Under the pieces are notes generated by a model, which was given only the letters and a program-made list of their open reading frames with translations, was not told the origin of the DNA and ran no database searches. This document shows, one piece after another, positions 23,171 through 35,205 of a stretch of 64,000 nucleotides of DNA. Positions within the stretch are counted from its first letter, which is position 1. Each line of letters opens with the position of its first letter. The translations under genes and the position numbers were made by a program. This DNA comes from Diadophis punctatus similis. Taxonomy: Eukaryota; Chordata; Lepidosauria; Squamata; Dipsadidae. The stretch covers positions 30,532,480 to 30,596,479 of the forward strand of contig JALIGW010000005.1 in NCBI GenBank assembly GCA_023053685.1, read 5' to 3'.

Positions 23171-23542
23171 CAGTGATGGCGAACCTATGGCACGCAAAGC
23201 CATATCTGAGGGCACGCGAGACGTTGCCCTATGTCAGCTCCAACGTGCATGCGTGTGCTGGCCAGCTAATTTTCGGCCTTCTTTTCGGCCGTTTTCGCTC
23301 TCCCCAGGCTTCAAGGAAGCCTCCTGAACCCTGGGGACGGCGAAAAATGGGCCAACGAGCCAACTGGAAGTTGGGCCATTTTTCACCGTCCCCAGGGTTC
23401 AGGAAAGTGCGGGAGGGCAACGTGGGGTTGTGAACATGCGCGGGGTGGGGAGGGCATTGCATTATGGGTATGGGCACACGCACGCTTTATCGCGCGCGTG
23501 CACTCTTTTGGCACCCGAGCCAAAAAAGGTTTGCCATCACTG
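23171..23542. mobile_element. hAT-type element, CAGTGATGGCGAACC family
   Basis: The left end CAGTGATGGCGAACCTATGG and right end AAAGGTTTGCCATCACTG are inverted. Flanks TCCTATAC (23163-23170) and TCCTATGC (23543-23550) form an 8-bp duplication with one mismatch. The interior is GC-rich with CpGs, including GCGCGCGTGCAC. Non-coding. Confidence 0.9.
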
Positions 23543-23969
23543 TCCTATGCATTCCATAAAGTTTGGTTGAATTTTCTTCTAATAATGTAAGTAACCATTT
23601 AAGGATTATGATGCCAAATTTAATCTCCAGTAAACTTGGCACCGCCTGTACATAATTAGGGATTACTCTTTAACAGAGATTGAAGGTCTTTTCTTTCATT
23701 ATTATCACAGTGGGAGTTGCAGGATTTGTGAGCTAGTGCTCTTAAGCACTTCCATAGTAAATTCATGTTCTATCGATAGCCTCTTTATACTCTCATCATC
23801 TTAGTGAATCCCAGTCCACCTATGTTATTTCCACTCTACACTTTTTGTATGTAAAATTCTTTCAGAAGTATTAAGTGTCACATGAAAATGTTACACGACA
23901 TTTATAGCAGCTATTAATTAAAAAAAATAAGTTAACTATGAAATTGTCAACATCATTGCCAATTTGTAT

Positions 23970-24210
23970 CCAGAGAGCCAATTTTGTCTAGTGGCTAAGG
24001 CATCAGGCTTGAAAGGGGGAAACCGTGAATTCAAGCCCTGCCTTACCCATGAAAGCCGGCTGGGTGACCAGTCACTCTCTCTCTCATCTCAATCCAGTGA
24101 TTGGGTGATTGTTGGGAGGAAAATGGGAAGTGAAAGCTATGTTGGATATGCTTGCTGCCTTGAACTATTTGCAAAAGTAATAAAGGTAGAATACCAATAA
24201 ATACATAAAA
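23970..24210 (+). mobile_element. tRNA-derived SINE with LINE-like tail
   Basis: The box A-like GTCTAGTGGCTAAGG and box B-like GAATTCAAGCCC lie about 50 bp apart in a tRNA-related head. A body with GCCGGCTGGGTGACCAGTCA follows, then a tail GCTGCCTTGAACTATTTGC and AATAAAGGTAGAATACCAAT. It differs from the Sauria type. The family name is not known to me with confidence. Confidence 0.75.
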
Positions 24211-24609
24211 ATTAACCCATATGTTTGAGCAGACGTGGGTTTCTTTCTGATAGACTTCAAACACTGATGGAAAAACTGTGAACATATTGTTGATAGATTC
24301 TACTGTTTTCTATTTTCAGGAGGAAGATAGCCGAGTATAAAAATGTACATTTTCAAAGCAACATTTGTGTGGGTTGAGGGGAGTATTTGCCCATTATATC
24401 TTCACACTTTTTTTTGCTGTGCATCAAGATAAGTGCTGAGCATTTCCTTTCTAAGAAACCCTCTTCACTTTGATTGTGTACATGCATAAAAAGAATTAAA
24501 TATTGATAGAAAGAAGTGCAAAAGGTAAGATCACCTGGAAGTCTGATAGTTTTTTTTAAATATATGGTTTTTATTTGTTCTCTCTCTCTCTTTTTATACC
24601 ACATTGCAG
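24211..24609. other. Intron end before the 110-bp GFRA1 exon
   Basis: Unique-looking AT-rich sequence, closing in a TCTCTCTCTCTTTTTATACC polypyrimidine tract and the acceptor TTGCAG. Confidence 0.7.
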
Positions 24610-24719
24610 ATCTCGTCTTGCAGACTTTTTCACAAACTGCCAGCCTGAGACACGGTCTGTTAGTAGCTGCCTGAAAGAAAATTATGCTGACTGCCTCCTT
24701 GCTTACTCAGGGCTTATTG
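24610..24719 (+). CDS. GFRA1: GFRA1 internal exon (domain 3, first part)
   Basis: GFRA1 is the GPI-anchored co-receptor that binds GDNF and presents it to the RET tyrosine kinase at the cell surface. This 110-bp exon starts after a pyrimidine-rich tract and TTGCAG, and ends at a GTAAGG donor (24720). It enters in phase 2 (its first base completes an Arg codon) and leaves in phase 1. The peptide runs from SRLADFFTNCQPE through VSSCLKENYADC to LLAYSGLIG, with three cysteines of the third GFR-alpha domain. I recognise it as GFRA1: GFRA2 has a clearly different sequence here. The reading frame is open and both splice sites are canonical, so it looks functional. The preceding exons (domains 1 and 2) lie outside the window. 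Confidence 0.95.
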
Positions 24720-24782
24720 GTAAGGCTTATTTTTGGGAAGGATCATTTTCTTTAATATTTAAAATATGCTTTGTTGTTTGAT

Positions 24783-27769
24783 ATCAACAGGAGAAAAGAA
24801 TAATGAGGAAAAAAACAAAATGTATGGCTAACTTGAAGACTCCACAAAAGAGTTTGTATTGGCTATACAAGATTAATTTAAAAATGAAAATCAATTCATT
24901 TCCCCAAATTATAATCTCATACATGAAGAAGCTAAGATTGAAATGAACACAGATAGGAAAAAGGATACCATGGGATTGGAAAAGCTTCTATAGAAGAAAA
25001 GACACCACATAGGTGCACTACTTACAAGAATTATTTTTTATCCAACATTAGTTCAGGGTATATTGTCACAGCCTAGCAATTCATTACTTTGGAAGTGACT
25101 ACTTCAATTCATTCACATAATCTAACAAGGGAATATCACATAACTAGATCTTCTTTGAAAAAATGGATGAATTGTTTTATAAAATATAGGACTACCACTA
25201 CCATTTTCTTCTGTAGCATAGTTTTGTTCATAGAATAAAGCCAATGTTATCTTCCTCTCAAGGTCATAGAATACCCCACTGCTTTGTGGAACCCGCCTTC
25301 ACCAAACTGAACGACATCCAGAGGCAGAGACTATAATTCCCATAAGTCTGATCCTTGCCATGCTGACTAAAACTCCTGAGACCTGAAGTCCATACTTTGC
25401 AAGGGATTCATATTTAGGAAGACTGCTTTAATGAACATGTCATGGAATTGTATAAGAGGTGTCCTAATGAAGTCAGAGATCTTGTAATTTTATATAAACA
25501 AACAAACAAATAAACAAACAAATAAATAGATAAATAAATAAATAAAATTTACAACTATATATACTCCAAACAAGATAGTCAGGCAAAGAGGAGCATCATC
25601 CGGTAAATCGCAGAGCATAAAGGGCATACAGAAGAAAAAAGCGGGACAAAAAGGAAATGCTCCCTCATGCCCACAGCAACCAATCACAGAGCAGATTGGG
25701 GGTTTTTTATTCAAAAAGTTTTATTAGTTACAGAGCAGATTGTTCATGCAGAAGCCAGCAATCTCCATCCTATCAACTGTGTGTGTTTGGCTAACTGCAC
25801 AACCCCACTGCTGCAGCTACTAAATTTAAATATCTTAACAGAACACTTCTCATCAGCACAGCTTGCAAATACTCTTGGTGTGACTTGCCTTCATTTTAGG
25901 AGTTTCACCATCCATCAGAAACTCACAGTGTAATGGATCAACAACAACAATGGTGTTCTTCTCACAACATAGGTTGTGTTATATGAAAGCGAGTCTTTTC
26001 AGCATTACAATGGCAGTGCACAGTAAAATATGCTCTTTTTTGAGAGAGAGAGATATTAGTACTATATAGGCCTTCAAAACACTTAATTGTGCAGAGACAA
26101 TTTCCTGCCATCTCATATGAGAGGCTGGCTGAAATTAATTATAGATTGCTTTGTCAGCAAAAAATCCAGGACAATTGGTATTTCCACTCATGGGGATGCC
26201 TGTACTTATATTTGGCTGATACAGTAGTTATGATCTTCTCTAGTTTTCCTACTCAAACTAAGAGGATCAGGATTGGAAGGAGAGATGCTCAGTTACAGTT
26301 TTTCTCCTTTATGTGCGTAAATAGGAAAAATGATCAGAGTACATGTAACTAATATTAGCCTATATCTCTTTTTATATCAAGGTTTTGAATTTCCTCCAGT
26401 CAATTTGTATATAATCATAATTATTATTTCTTCTACTTTTTGAGTAAAGATAAATAAATGGGATGAGTAATGAATTACAAGTCTCTCACTTGGTTCTCAA
26501 TCTTTCTGCTTGTAAAACAAATTCTTTGATGGAAAAATTATTATTATCCTTATTATTTTATTTATTGAATAGTTTGGCATATCTGTCATTTCCAACAAAG
26601 GCAAAAATCTTTTAGGTTTCATTTCTTACATGATATTTAGTTCTATAATACCATCACTGCTTCAGTGACTGTCTTTCGAAACGAGACCTTTGGTTTGATA
26701 AGAAATGTTTCATATATGTATGTATTTTTTGTATGTATGTATGTACGTATGTATGTATGTATGTATGTGAATGAATGAAATATGGTGAGCAAATAACATA
26801 AAGGCTAGGTATTTGATCTGTTTCAAGTTCAGATTTTGCACCTGTCATGAAACATTCCTTGTTGCTTCTGGAAGGTGAGAAAACAGCAAATCAGATTCAT
26901 AAAGATATTAATGAAATCTTTTCTGAGGAAATATGATCTGAGGAAAACATAAGTAAAAAAAATATGCTTGTTCAGAAGAAAAGGCAGATAGCAGGACAAT
27001 GGAAATTTAGTGAAAACGTCAGAATAACTGATGCTTCAGAAGCCACAAGCCATGACATTTAAGTAGCCACTGAAAGTATCTAAATATGCTCAAGATAATG
27101 ACATTTCTGTTTTCCCAGCCAAACAATATGTCTACTTGCAATTTTTTTCCTCCAGAACCAGTAGCTATCAAAGAAATGCTGTCACACCATTCAATGTTGT
27201 CTTCTTTTTGGACCAAAGTAGTAATTTAGGAGGACTTGCAATGTATGATAGCTTTGAAAAATGTCATGAATGATTTTTATGGAGGCAAATGTAAACAGGT
27301 GGCTTAATTAGCTACAGATAAAATAAATAGACTTTTGTACAAAGAACTAGGCATCTTAGACATCCCATTCAATGAAATGATGTATAAAAGCTAGCTGCTG
27401 GTAGGAAATAGGTTTAGTACTATGGTTAGCTCAGAATAACAACTTCTGGCAAATAGTCCTAGCTATGATAACTTTTCCTGGAAGTTTTCTTGAAACTATT
27501 CTTCAATTTAGCTTTACAATAATTATAGTGCTTGCAGAGAGGCATGTTCACGTATTTTCTTTTTTTATTTTCTGTAGTAACTTTATTAAATTTTAAACAA
27601 GAAAAATAAAAACCAACAGAAACTAAGAATTATGAAAAGAAAGAGGAAAAAGTAAAGTAACAAAGTAACAAAGAAAGAGCAAAAGAAAGAAAGAAAGAAA
27701 GAAAAAGAAAGACAGAAAGAAAGTGAAAACAAAGCCAGAAGTGCACTTTCATGTTTCCATAGGCTAAGG
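24783..27769. other. Intronic sequence with microsatellites
   Basis: It holds an A-rich (CAAA/TAAA)n tract at 25495-25548, a (GTAT)n tract at 26720-26769 and a purine-rich (AAAG)n tract around 27660-27725. A diverged repeat remnant is possible at 25265-25425 (ACTATAATTCCCATAAGTC). No exon was recognised. Confidence 0.6.
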
Positions 27770-28190
27770 CCGTGATGGCGAACCTATGGCACGCGTGCCA
27801 CAGGTGGCACGCAGATCCCTCTCTGCAGGCACACGAGCCGTCGCCCCAGCTCAGCTCCACCGCGCATGCGCGCATGCCTCCTGCCGGCCAGCTGATTTTA
27901 GGGTCTCTGCTGTACATGTGCGGGGGCCAGGCATATGCGGAATATGTGCGTGCATGCACGGGGGCAGAGGGTCGTGCGTGCATGCATGGGGTTGCACGCG
28001 CAGGGTGGGGTCGGACACGCATGCGCATGAGGGCAGGGGAGCATGGGGGAGTGCATGCATGGGCAGGGTCACACACACGCACAGGGTCAAATGCGCATGG
28101 GCGGGGGGGGGTGCATGGGAGGGGTGCGCGCACATTGCATTATATGTGCACGCTTTCGGCACGCAACAACAAAAAGGTTAGCCATCACTG
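27770..28190. mobile_element. hAT-type element, CAGTGATGGCGAACC family, CpG-rich
   Basis: The left end CCGTGATGGCGAACCTATGG and right end AAAAGGTTAGCCATCACTG are inverted. Flanks GGCTAAGG and GGCTAATA match at 6 of 8. The interior is very GC-rich with repeated GCATGCGC/TGCATGCA motifs, giving long spurious open frames on both strands that are not genes. Confidence 0.85.
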
Positions 28191-29144
28191 GGCTAATATA
28201 TTGCACAAATGCTAGAAAGATCACTGCAAAAACATCCTTTGGTCTCAAGTTCAGTAGAAAGGATTCTGAGGAACCAACATAAGTGGATATATGATTCTGA
28301 AGGGAAAACACGTACTCCTTTCTTACTTACAAACAAGGATGAAAACAAGAATTTTTGCTTTGTCTACTCTTATTACACTGAGAAATTTGCAGACCACAAA
28401 AAAAACTTTTAAAATATCACTCTTTCAGTTATGTTTTTGACAAACCAGACCATCCATCAGTGTAGAATACTAAGTTAAATTGATTGTTGTAATGTTATAT
28501 AATATATTAACAGTTCGGTTGCATTGCAACTGGCCCATTTTTATCAGAGTGTTTTTGCCTGTGTTTTGCCCATGAGGTAGGTGGTTCTTTTTTGGAAGAT
28601 GCCATTTCAAAATATTTTCTATTTACTGAAATTACACATTCGAAAAGCTTATTATGAAATACAATTATTGTATTATGAAATTTAATACGTATTCCAGCTC
28701 AAATATTGGCAGTTATTCCTGCCAAGATCACCACAATTTGCTTGCATTTCTTTTTCTCTTCAGTACTGTAGCCTTTAGTTTATCAGTCAATACACTCAGT
28801 TAGATTAACCATTGCTAACAAAACAAAGCCATGTAAAATATATAGTCATATAAATGCTAAATGGCAAATTATCCATACAAATCTTCCACAAATTAACCAC
28901 AGTAAAACATTGCTTAAGATTCTTCTAAATCAGAAGGGACCATGCCTCTTCTTTCCTCAGGAAAAGAGTTCTGGACTGATGGGATTATCCCGAAAAAGCT
29001 TCTCTCTGAAAACCATGTGACTAAATATCCTTGCCCCTTGTCACCAAAGAATAGTTGATAGAAGCCAGTGACCATCACATTTCAAACTAAAGCATGACAT
29101 ATGTTTAAGCAACTATATTGGCTCCAGATGATAAATATCTAGGC
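28191..29144. other. Intronic sequence, no feature recognised
   Basis: AT-rich unique-looking DNA between two hAT elements. The short frames carry no recognisable motif. Confidence 0.55.
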
Positions 29145-29480
29145 CAGGAGTGTCAAACTCAAGGCCCGGGGGCTGGATCCGGCCCACAGGGTACTTAGAA
29201 CTGGCCCACAGAGCCGCCCTGGAAACAGCGAAGGATCGGCCCGCGGTGCCTCTGCCAGCGAAAATGGGCTCCTGAGCTCTGTTTTCAGCTGCCATGGCCT
29301 CCTGTAACTCTCTGCCAGTGAAAATGGAGCTCAGGAGCCTGTTTTCACTGGCAGAGGCACCACGGGCCACGACAGGTGCCCCGACAGGAGTGATGTCAAC
29401 TTGGCCACGCCTACCCCAGCCCCCTGAGGTCAAACACAACCCTGATGTGTCCCTCAATGAAATCGAGTTTGACATCCCTG
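29145..29480. mobile_element. hAT-type element, CAGGGGTGTCAAAC family, long form
   Basis: The ends are CAGGAGTGTCAAACTC and GAGTTTGACATCCCTG. The flanking ATCTAGGC is identical on both sides (29137-29144 and 29481-29488). At 336 bp it is longer than its relatives and contains a tandem or inverted internal block (CTCTGCCAGCGAAAATGGGC and later TCTGCCAGTGAAAATGGAGC). Confidence 0.93.
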
Positions 29481-30189
29481 ATCTAGGCTCTAGAAAAAAA
29501 GAATGTGGTCCCACAAGACAACTGTCTGCCCAACTTATTATCACTTGGCCACATTAGAAGCTAATGAGAGAAAAAAACATTATTATTTGTTTTGGGAAAT
29601 ACTGCTACAAATTCCAGATTAAACAGAAGCATTTTCTTTGATTTCTTATCCTTCCACACATGTCAACAAACTGTGACCCATTGCTGCTTGTTAGCTATCC
29701 TCATGGGCAAATGTGTATGTCAGATGGATTACACATATAGTTGTTTATTTATTGGGCTGCCCATGCCAATCCCAAATTCGTGACCCTGGGTGGGATAAAA
29801 TCTTAAAATAAAATATAAAAACAAGAAAACAACATGCAAAGAGAGAGCAGCTGAGGTAAAAAACAAAGTCATTCATCTCAAATCAACATGACCAATGTAC
29901 AGGCTCAGCCACACTTCCTGACTCCCAGGCCTTGTCACATATAATAATGATATATAGTACTGTAACTGTATAATGCTGTTAGTGTGGGATTGAGTATAAC
30001 GCATCTCCCTTTGAATAATTAAAATATCTTCAACCAGAGTCATTTCTGTAAGCAGAATCTGGAAAAAGACATACGGTAGATAGTTCAACAAATTGAAAGG
30101 AAGTGCTTTCTGCATGTTTTCATATGATGTGAATCATCTCTTGCAAACAATTTGCATAATGAGGAGGAAGAACAGGAAGTCTTCACCCT

Positions 30190-30310
30190 ATCTTTTATTT
30201 GTTTGTTTGTTTCATTTAATTTATTTATCTAATTTATGTAACTTCCCATCTCACCAAATGTGACTCTGGGTGGCATACAACAAAGATAAAAACAATAATA
30301 AGTAGGTAAA
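30190..30310 (-). mobile_element. L2-type LINE 3' UTR remnant
   Basis: The minus strand reads as the 3' end seen in the other L2 copies: GCCACCCAGAGTC becomes here a TGCCACCCAGAGTCACATTT-like block, after (TTTG/TTTA)n-rich sequence near 30197-30240. A second tiny remnant lies near 29745-29800. Confidence 0.55.
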
Positions 30311-30679
30311 ATCACTATAACTATAAAAAGCAAACAAGGAAATAACAGATGAAAGTAGTGTGTCACATATTTAGTTAAATATTCACTGGCCCCGTATATG
30401 TGTGAACACTTAATTCTTTGTTCTGGGGAACACTGTGATCTTCAAAATGGTTCATCTGAATTATCTGTCACAATTGCAACCATCAGTTTGATCAACCCAT
30501 GTGTGGATTAAGCAGCAATATTCCACTCTCTATTTTATTCAACAGTAAACGGTGTGACACATCCTGTTTGCTATATACCACATGGGTTATAAAATCAATG
30601 TGGTGAGCTAGACCAGGTGTTCAAACACTTTGAAACTCCTCCAATTTCTTCTTTTTAGATATATGATTTTAAATACACA

Positions 30680-30769
<90 letters not shown>

Positions 30770-32933
30770 ATTCTTACGTTAATGGTTCTAGCCTGACTTA
30801 TTTAATACTCAATGTGAAGAATCTGCCCTTAGAAGCATTTCCCATATTAGCTCACTTTTCTTGTATTCATCAACTTTATTCTGTGTTTTATTTGGAATAT
30901 CTTAATTTCTGATGATATAAATTGTGCCCTAGATACAATATTTAGCTGTTATTGTTGCACTCATTTGAATGGGAGAACTTTATTAGCCTCTTTATTCCTG
31001 ATTGCGGTATGCATGTGATTTAAGGGTCATTCTTCAATTTATCCTTCCTATTTATCTTTCATCAAGCTTTGATTAATAGGACTTGTAATAGTTGTTTGTT
31101 TGTTTGCATTCTTCCACCTGCAATTCATTAATTCAAAGCTCTGTTACTGAAGTTTGGCAAGCTTCTGTAGACAGTAGGCAGTTATCATCACTAGAGTTGT
31201 TTGTCAGAATTGGCAAATGAATCCAGAGTAGGTTTGCCATTTTATTCAAAAGAGCCATTCAAAATCATGAAATTGGTGAGTATGCCCTTGTGTACATACA
31301 CCTGATTCCCATTCATACTATGGCAACTATTAATTTCATTGTGATTCAGTTCTTTTACACAATTTCAGCCAAGAGTCCTAGTGAATTAAATTATGCCTGT
31401 TATAAACCAAGATAATAGGGAACATATTGCAAATAGGGGTCAATAATTTTGCCCTGAAATATATTTTTGTTTTTTCAAGAAATCAGAAAATGTTGTGAAA
31501 CCCAGATTTTTTTCCTGTTTCCCAGTTTCACATTACATTTTTAATCTGAGTATTTAACCATGCTACTATTACTACATAATTACTACTTCATCAGAGTTGC
31601 TGTTTAACTATGCTACTTTTTCAAATATTAATATGTGTCACGAATAACATATCTATGGCTAAACTCTTCTGAAGAAAGTTATTTCTCTTTTAGACTATAA
31701 TTTCCAGAATTCCAAGGCAACATGGCCAACAGCTAGATGTTACAGTCTATCACATCTTGGCTGCATAATGTTGGAGAAAGCTGCTTTGCTGTTGCTCCAA
31801 ATTTTTGAAATATTCCAATATGTCCATATGATATTCTGGGTTAACTATTTATTCTGTACTTTTAAAGGTGCAATTAAAGTACACTTTTTCCCGGTAGGGT
31901 TAAAAACAAGCATTTTTGTTAGTAATCACCAATATTTTAGATTCACGGGGTACTTTTTGTGATATTATAATTTTTATTTAAGAGTACCTAGCCCTATTGG
32001 TTATTCTTCAAGACCACAAAATAAATGAAACTGAATAATGCTTTCCGTTACATTATTGCTACATTAGTACTAAATGATAAGTCTTTTTGAGTTGTCATTC
32101 TATACTTAAAATAGTATTTAATATATGAAGAATAGCCAGTCTGGAGATTCAGATATTCTTCACTGATGCATTAAAGCAGTTAGTGCTGGACCCAAAGTGA
32201 CCTTCATAATCAATCAAGCCATATTTAACACATATACATAGACATACAAACACACACAGAAAAACACCTCCAAAGTTTTGAACTGAATATGACTGAAACT
32301 TTGCTTATGCTTATACTGTAAACACTGTATGCTACTTCTGTCACTATACTATTCATTCATACTTTTCTTCATTGTCTTGAACAATAAATGTTGGTAACAG
32401 ATAAGATATACAATTTACAGTATATAAAAATGAATTAAGAAAAAGAATACTAGGTTATTGAAAATCATATAGACAGCTCTCACTTCTGGATTTCTATAGC
32501 CCAGCCTCAATGTTTTATGAACTTATTGAAATAGAATATCTTTCCTAGAATATTTTATTTTGTTCATATCTTTTGATACCATTCTAAATTCATTTATATA
32601 TTTATATTTGCAATACAGTATTCCTGAACAACTGTTTTTCCAGTACCTCTTTACTTTACCTCTTTACTGTCTCTTTATGCTACCATTATTATGTATGAAT
32701 TGTTATCTATGATAGTTTTAACTTATCCAACAATACCTGACTTTATAGAAATTTTAAATACTCCATTTATTTGATGTTATGTGTAATATTTGGGGGGGAT
32801 TGTGTATAGCAACAGAGCATTTATAGAACTGTATTTAAACATTTTGTTTTATATCTTTAGCCTTTTGGATTTATACAGTAAGGATTGACAAATTGAAAAA
32901 ATGGTCACAAAATATTGATTTTTTTTTCAATAG
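30311..32933. other. Intron sequence before the 135-bp GFRA1 exon
   Basis: Apart from the compound microsatellite, it is AT-rich and mostly unrecognised. A diverged repeat may lie at 31690-31790 (AGACTATAATTTCCAGAATT, similar in style to 25330). Confidence 0.55.
30675..30766. repeat. Compound (AC)n(AG)n microsatellite
   Basis: About 11 AC units run straight into about 35 uninterrupted AG units. Length and purity suggest it is polymorphic. Confidence 0.97.
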
Positions 32934-33068
32934 GCACAGTTATGACACCAAATTATTTAAATTATAATAATCTCAGCGTTGCACCTTGGTGTGATTGTGG
33001 CAGCAGTGGCAATGACATAGAAGAATGTCTGAAATTTCTGAATTTCTTCCAGGATAATTCATGCCTTA
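32934..33068 (+). CDS. GFRA1: GFRA1 internal exon (domain 3, second part)
   Basis: This 135-bp exon follows a T-rich tract ending CAATAG and is closed by a GTGAGT donor at 33069. The split Gly codon (G from the previous exon, GC here) and a final single A show phase 1 at both ends. It encodes TVMTPNYLNYNNLSV, then APWCDCGSSGNDIEECLKF and FLNFFQDNSCL. Four cysteines belong to the cysteine-rich domain 3 fold that carries the GDNF-binding surface. NNLS contains an N-glycosylation sequon (N-L-S). The hydrophobic LKFLNFF helix and the WCDC motif are typical of the family. The exon sits 8.2 kb downstream of the previous one and 7.7 kb upstream of the next. No disruption is seen. Confidence 0.95.
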
Positions 33069-33769
33069 GTGAGTACCTTTATGTTACCTTTATAAAATGT
33101 CTTTATGTGCTATAAAATGATTCCAGGCCAATAGAGTCATGTACACTGAATTACAAATATGAGATCTATTTACATAAGAAAGATGCAAAGATCATTTTCT
33201 CAGAGTCATTATTCCAAGGAGGCAAATACTCTCTAAAGATTAAAAAAAAAATCTAAATTCTCCACAACATATTGTTGTTGTTCTTTTTGAACAACTCTGA
33301 ATCTCTAACCACAACCGTACCCCAAAATTGTTGTATTAAAGCAAATCTGCTTTCCCTGAACTTTTTTTTAAAAGAAGCTGTTTCTGCATGATATTAGATG
33401 TGCGCACGCCATTGGTTAAGAAATACTTATAAGAGATTTCATGTATTTAGAAAGCCCATGCAAAAAAATTGATCCAGCCTGAATTATTAATACCAAACAA
33501 GAAGATTTTAATATAGGTTCTGTTTAAGCATTTAATATAATATGTACACTTTAGTACAACATATTCTAAATGGTGATATGGTTTGACATTTGTTTCCCTG
33601 TTAAGTATGACATTATTAGGCTCAGCAATATCCTATTGTAGGAGAAGGAGTGGTAGAACTGGAGGCGAAGTCAAAAGAAGAATCAGCCTAGTATCTCTAC
33701 ATAGCCAAGTCCAACCTTCCTTGAATCTCATTAACTCTTACCTAGAGCAAAATAGTGCTAACCATTAGT

Positions 33770-35205
33770 TTAATTTAATTTAATTAAAAGTTCTTATAGG
33801 CCGCCCAATCCCGTAGGACTCAGGGCGGTGTACAACATGAATAAGAAAAATATACATAATACATAAATTTAAAAAACATTTCATAATTTTAAAAAGAACA
33901 TTCATTCATGGGGGAATCCGACCTTCTTCACCCCGCCTGCCGGAATAGCCATGTTTTTACGGCTTTGCGGAAGGCCAGTAGAGTGGGGATAGTCGGGATC
34001 TCTGGTGGGAATTGTTTCCAGAGAGATGGGGCTCCCACAGAGAAGGCTCTCCCCCGCGGACCCGCCAACCGACATTGTTTGGCCGATGGGATCCGGAGGA
34101 GGCCCACTCTGTGGGACCTAACCGGCCGTAGGGAGGTATGTGGTAGGATGCGGTCCCGGAGGTAACCTGGCCCTGAGCCATGTAGGGCTTTAAAGGTCAA
34201 AACCAACACCTTAAATTGCGACCGGAGACTAATAGGCAACCAATGCAGCTGGCGGAGAATAGGTGTTACATGGGTGTATCTCAGCACACCCACCACAGCT
34301 CGCGCAGCTGCATTCTGTACCAATTGCAGTCTCCGGATGCTCTTCGAGGGTAGCCCCATGTAGAGCATGTTACAGTAATCCAGCCGTGAGGTGACAAGGG
34401 CATGAGTGACTGTGAGCAAAGCCTCCCTCTCCAGATAGGGTCGCAATTGATGCACAAGATGTATCTGTGCAAAGGTCCCCCTAGCCACAGCTGAAAGATG
34501 TTGCTCCAATTTTAGCTGTGGGTCTAGGAGAATACCCAAATTGCGAACCCGTTCTGAGGGAGTCAATTTTTCTCCCCCAAGAACTAAGGAGGGACAGTCG
34601 ACATAATCCCTGGGGGGCAATATCCACAGCCACTCAGTCTTGTCAGGGTTGAGTTTGAGTCTATTCACTCCCATCCAGACCCTCACATCGTCCAGGCAGT
34701 GGCACATTACATCAATTGCTTCACTGAACTGACACGGGGTGGAGATGTACAACTGGGTATCATCAGCATACTGCTGATACCTCACCCCATGTCGTCGGAT
34801 GATCTCACCCAGCGGTTTCATGTAAATATTAAACAGGATGGGCGAGAGGACCGAGCCCTGCGGCACCCCACAAATCAGGGGCCTAGGGGGAGACCTCTGC
34901 CCTTCTGTCAACACCGACTGCGTCCTATCGGAGAGGTAGGAAGAGAACCACCGTAAAACGGTGCTTCCCACTCCCACCTCCCCAAGACGACGCAGAAGGA
35001 TACCATGGTCAATGGTATCGAAAGCCGCTGAGAGGTCAAGTAACACCAGGATGGAGGAATGACCTCCATCCCGGACTCGCCAGAGATCATCCATCAGAGC
35101 GACCAAAGCAGTCTCCGTACTGTAGCCGCGCCTGAAACCCGATTGGAAGGGATCCAGATAATCAGTGTCCTCCAATAACCACAGGAGTTGGAGCAACACC
35201 ACTTG
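33770..35205 (-). mobile_element. L2-type LINE insertion, 5'-truncated, well preserved
   Basis: The minus strand carries the C-terminal two-thirds of RT, a 3' UTR (CCGCCCTGAGTCCTACGGG, then TTTAATTAAATT-type repeats at the end) and no 5' part. It interrupts an LTR-like repeat, so it is younger than that repeat. The end tract is AATTA-rich instead of poly(A), as in L2/CR1 elements that prime on short repeats. Confidence 0.9.
33928..35202 (-). pseudogene. L2-type reverse transcriptase, long open fragment
   Basis: A 424-residue uninterrupted frame. It starts inside the RT fingers (FQSGFRRGYSTETALVALMD), then the first catalytic Asp motif (LDLSAAFDTIDHGILL), PQGSVLSPILFNIYM, the intact YADDTQLYIS catalytic box about residue 145, then the thumb (VNRLKLNPDKTEWLW) and C-terminal block (HWLPISLRSQFKVLVLTFKA, ending AVKTWLFRQAG). 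Endonuclease and RT N-terminus are missing through 5' truncation, so it cannot act alone. The native start is not in the copy; the first ATG is internal. It is the best-preserved transposon frame in the window. Confidence 0.9.

Larger units (their letters stand above)
1..24609 (+). other. GFRA1: GFRA1 intron upstream of the first visible exon (partial)
   Basis: No host coding exon was recognised before 24610. The preceding GFRA1 exon, which should end two bases into an Arg codon, is therefore more than 24.6 kb away. The interval is AT-rich intron with the transposon fragments listed separately. Calling it intron is inference from the gene order of GFRA1. Confidence 0.8.
24720..32933 (+). other. 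GFRA1: GFRA1 intron between the 110-bp and 135-bp exons
   Basis: This 8,214-bp phase-1 intron is bounded by GTAAGG and CAATAG. It contains two hAT elements, microsatellites and short LINE remnants, listed separately. No other coding sequence was recognised. Confidence 0.9.

Noticed and set aside
27850..28150. CpG-rich block considered as a promoter or CpG island
   Set aside because: It lies inside a hAT element in mid-intron with no transcript start evidence.
27630..28311. Several overlapping open frames on both strands with Cys/His/Ala-rich peptides
   Set aside because: They are produced by the GC-rich hAT body with GCATGC repeats; the hAT ends and target duplication explain the region.
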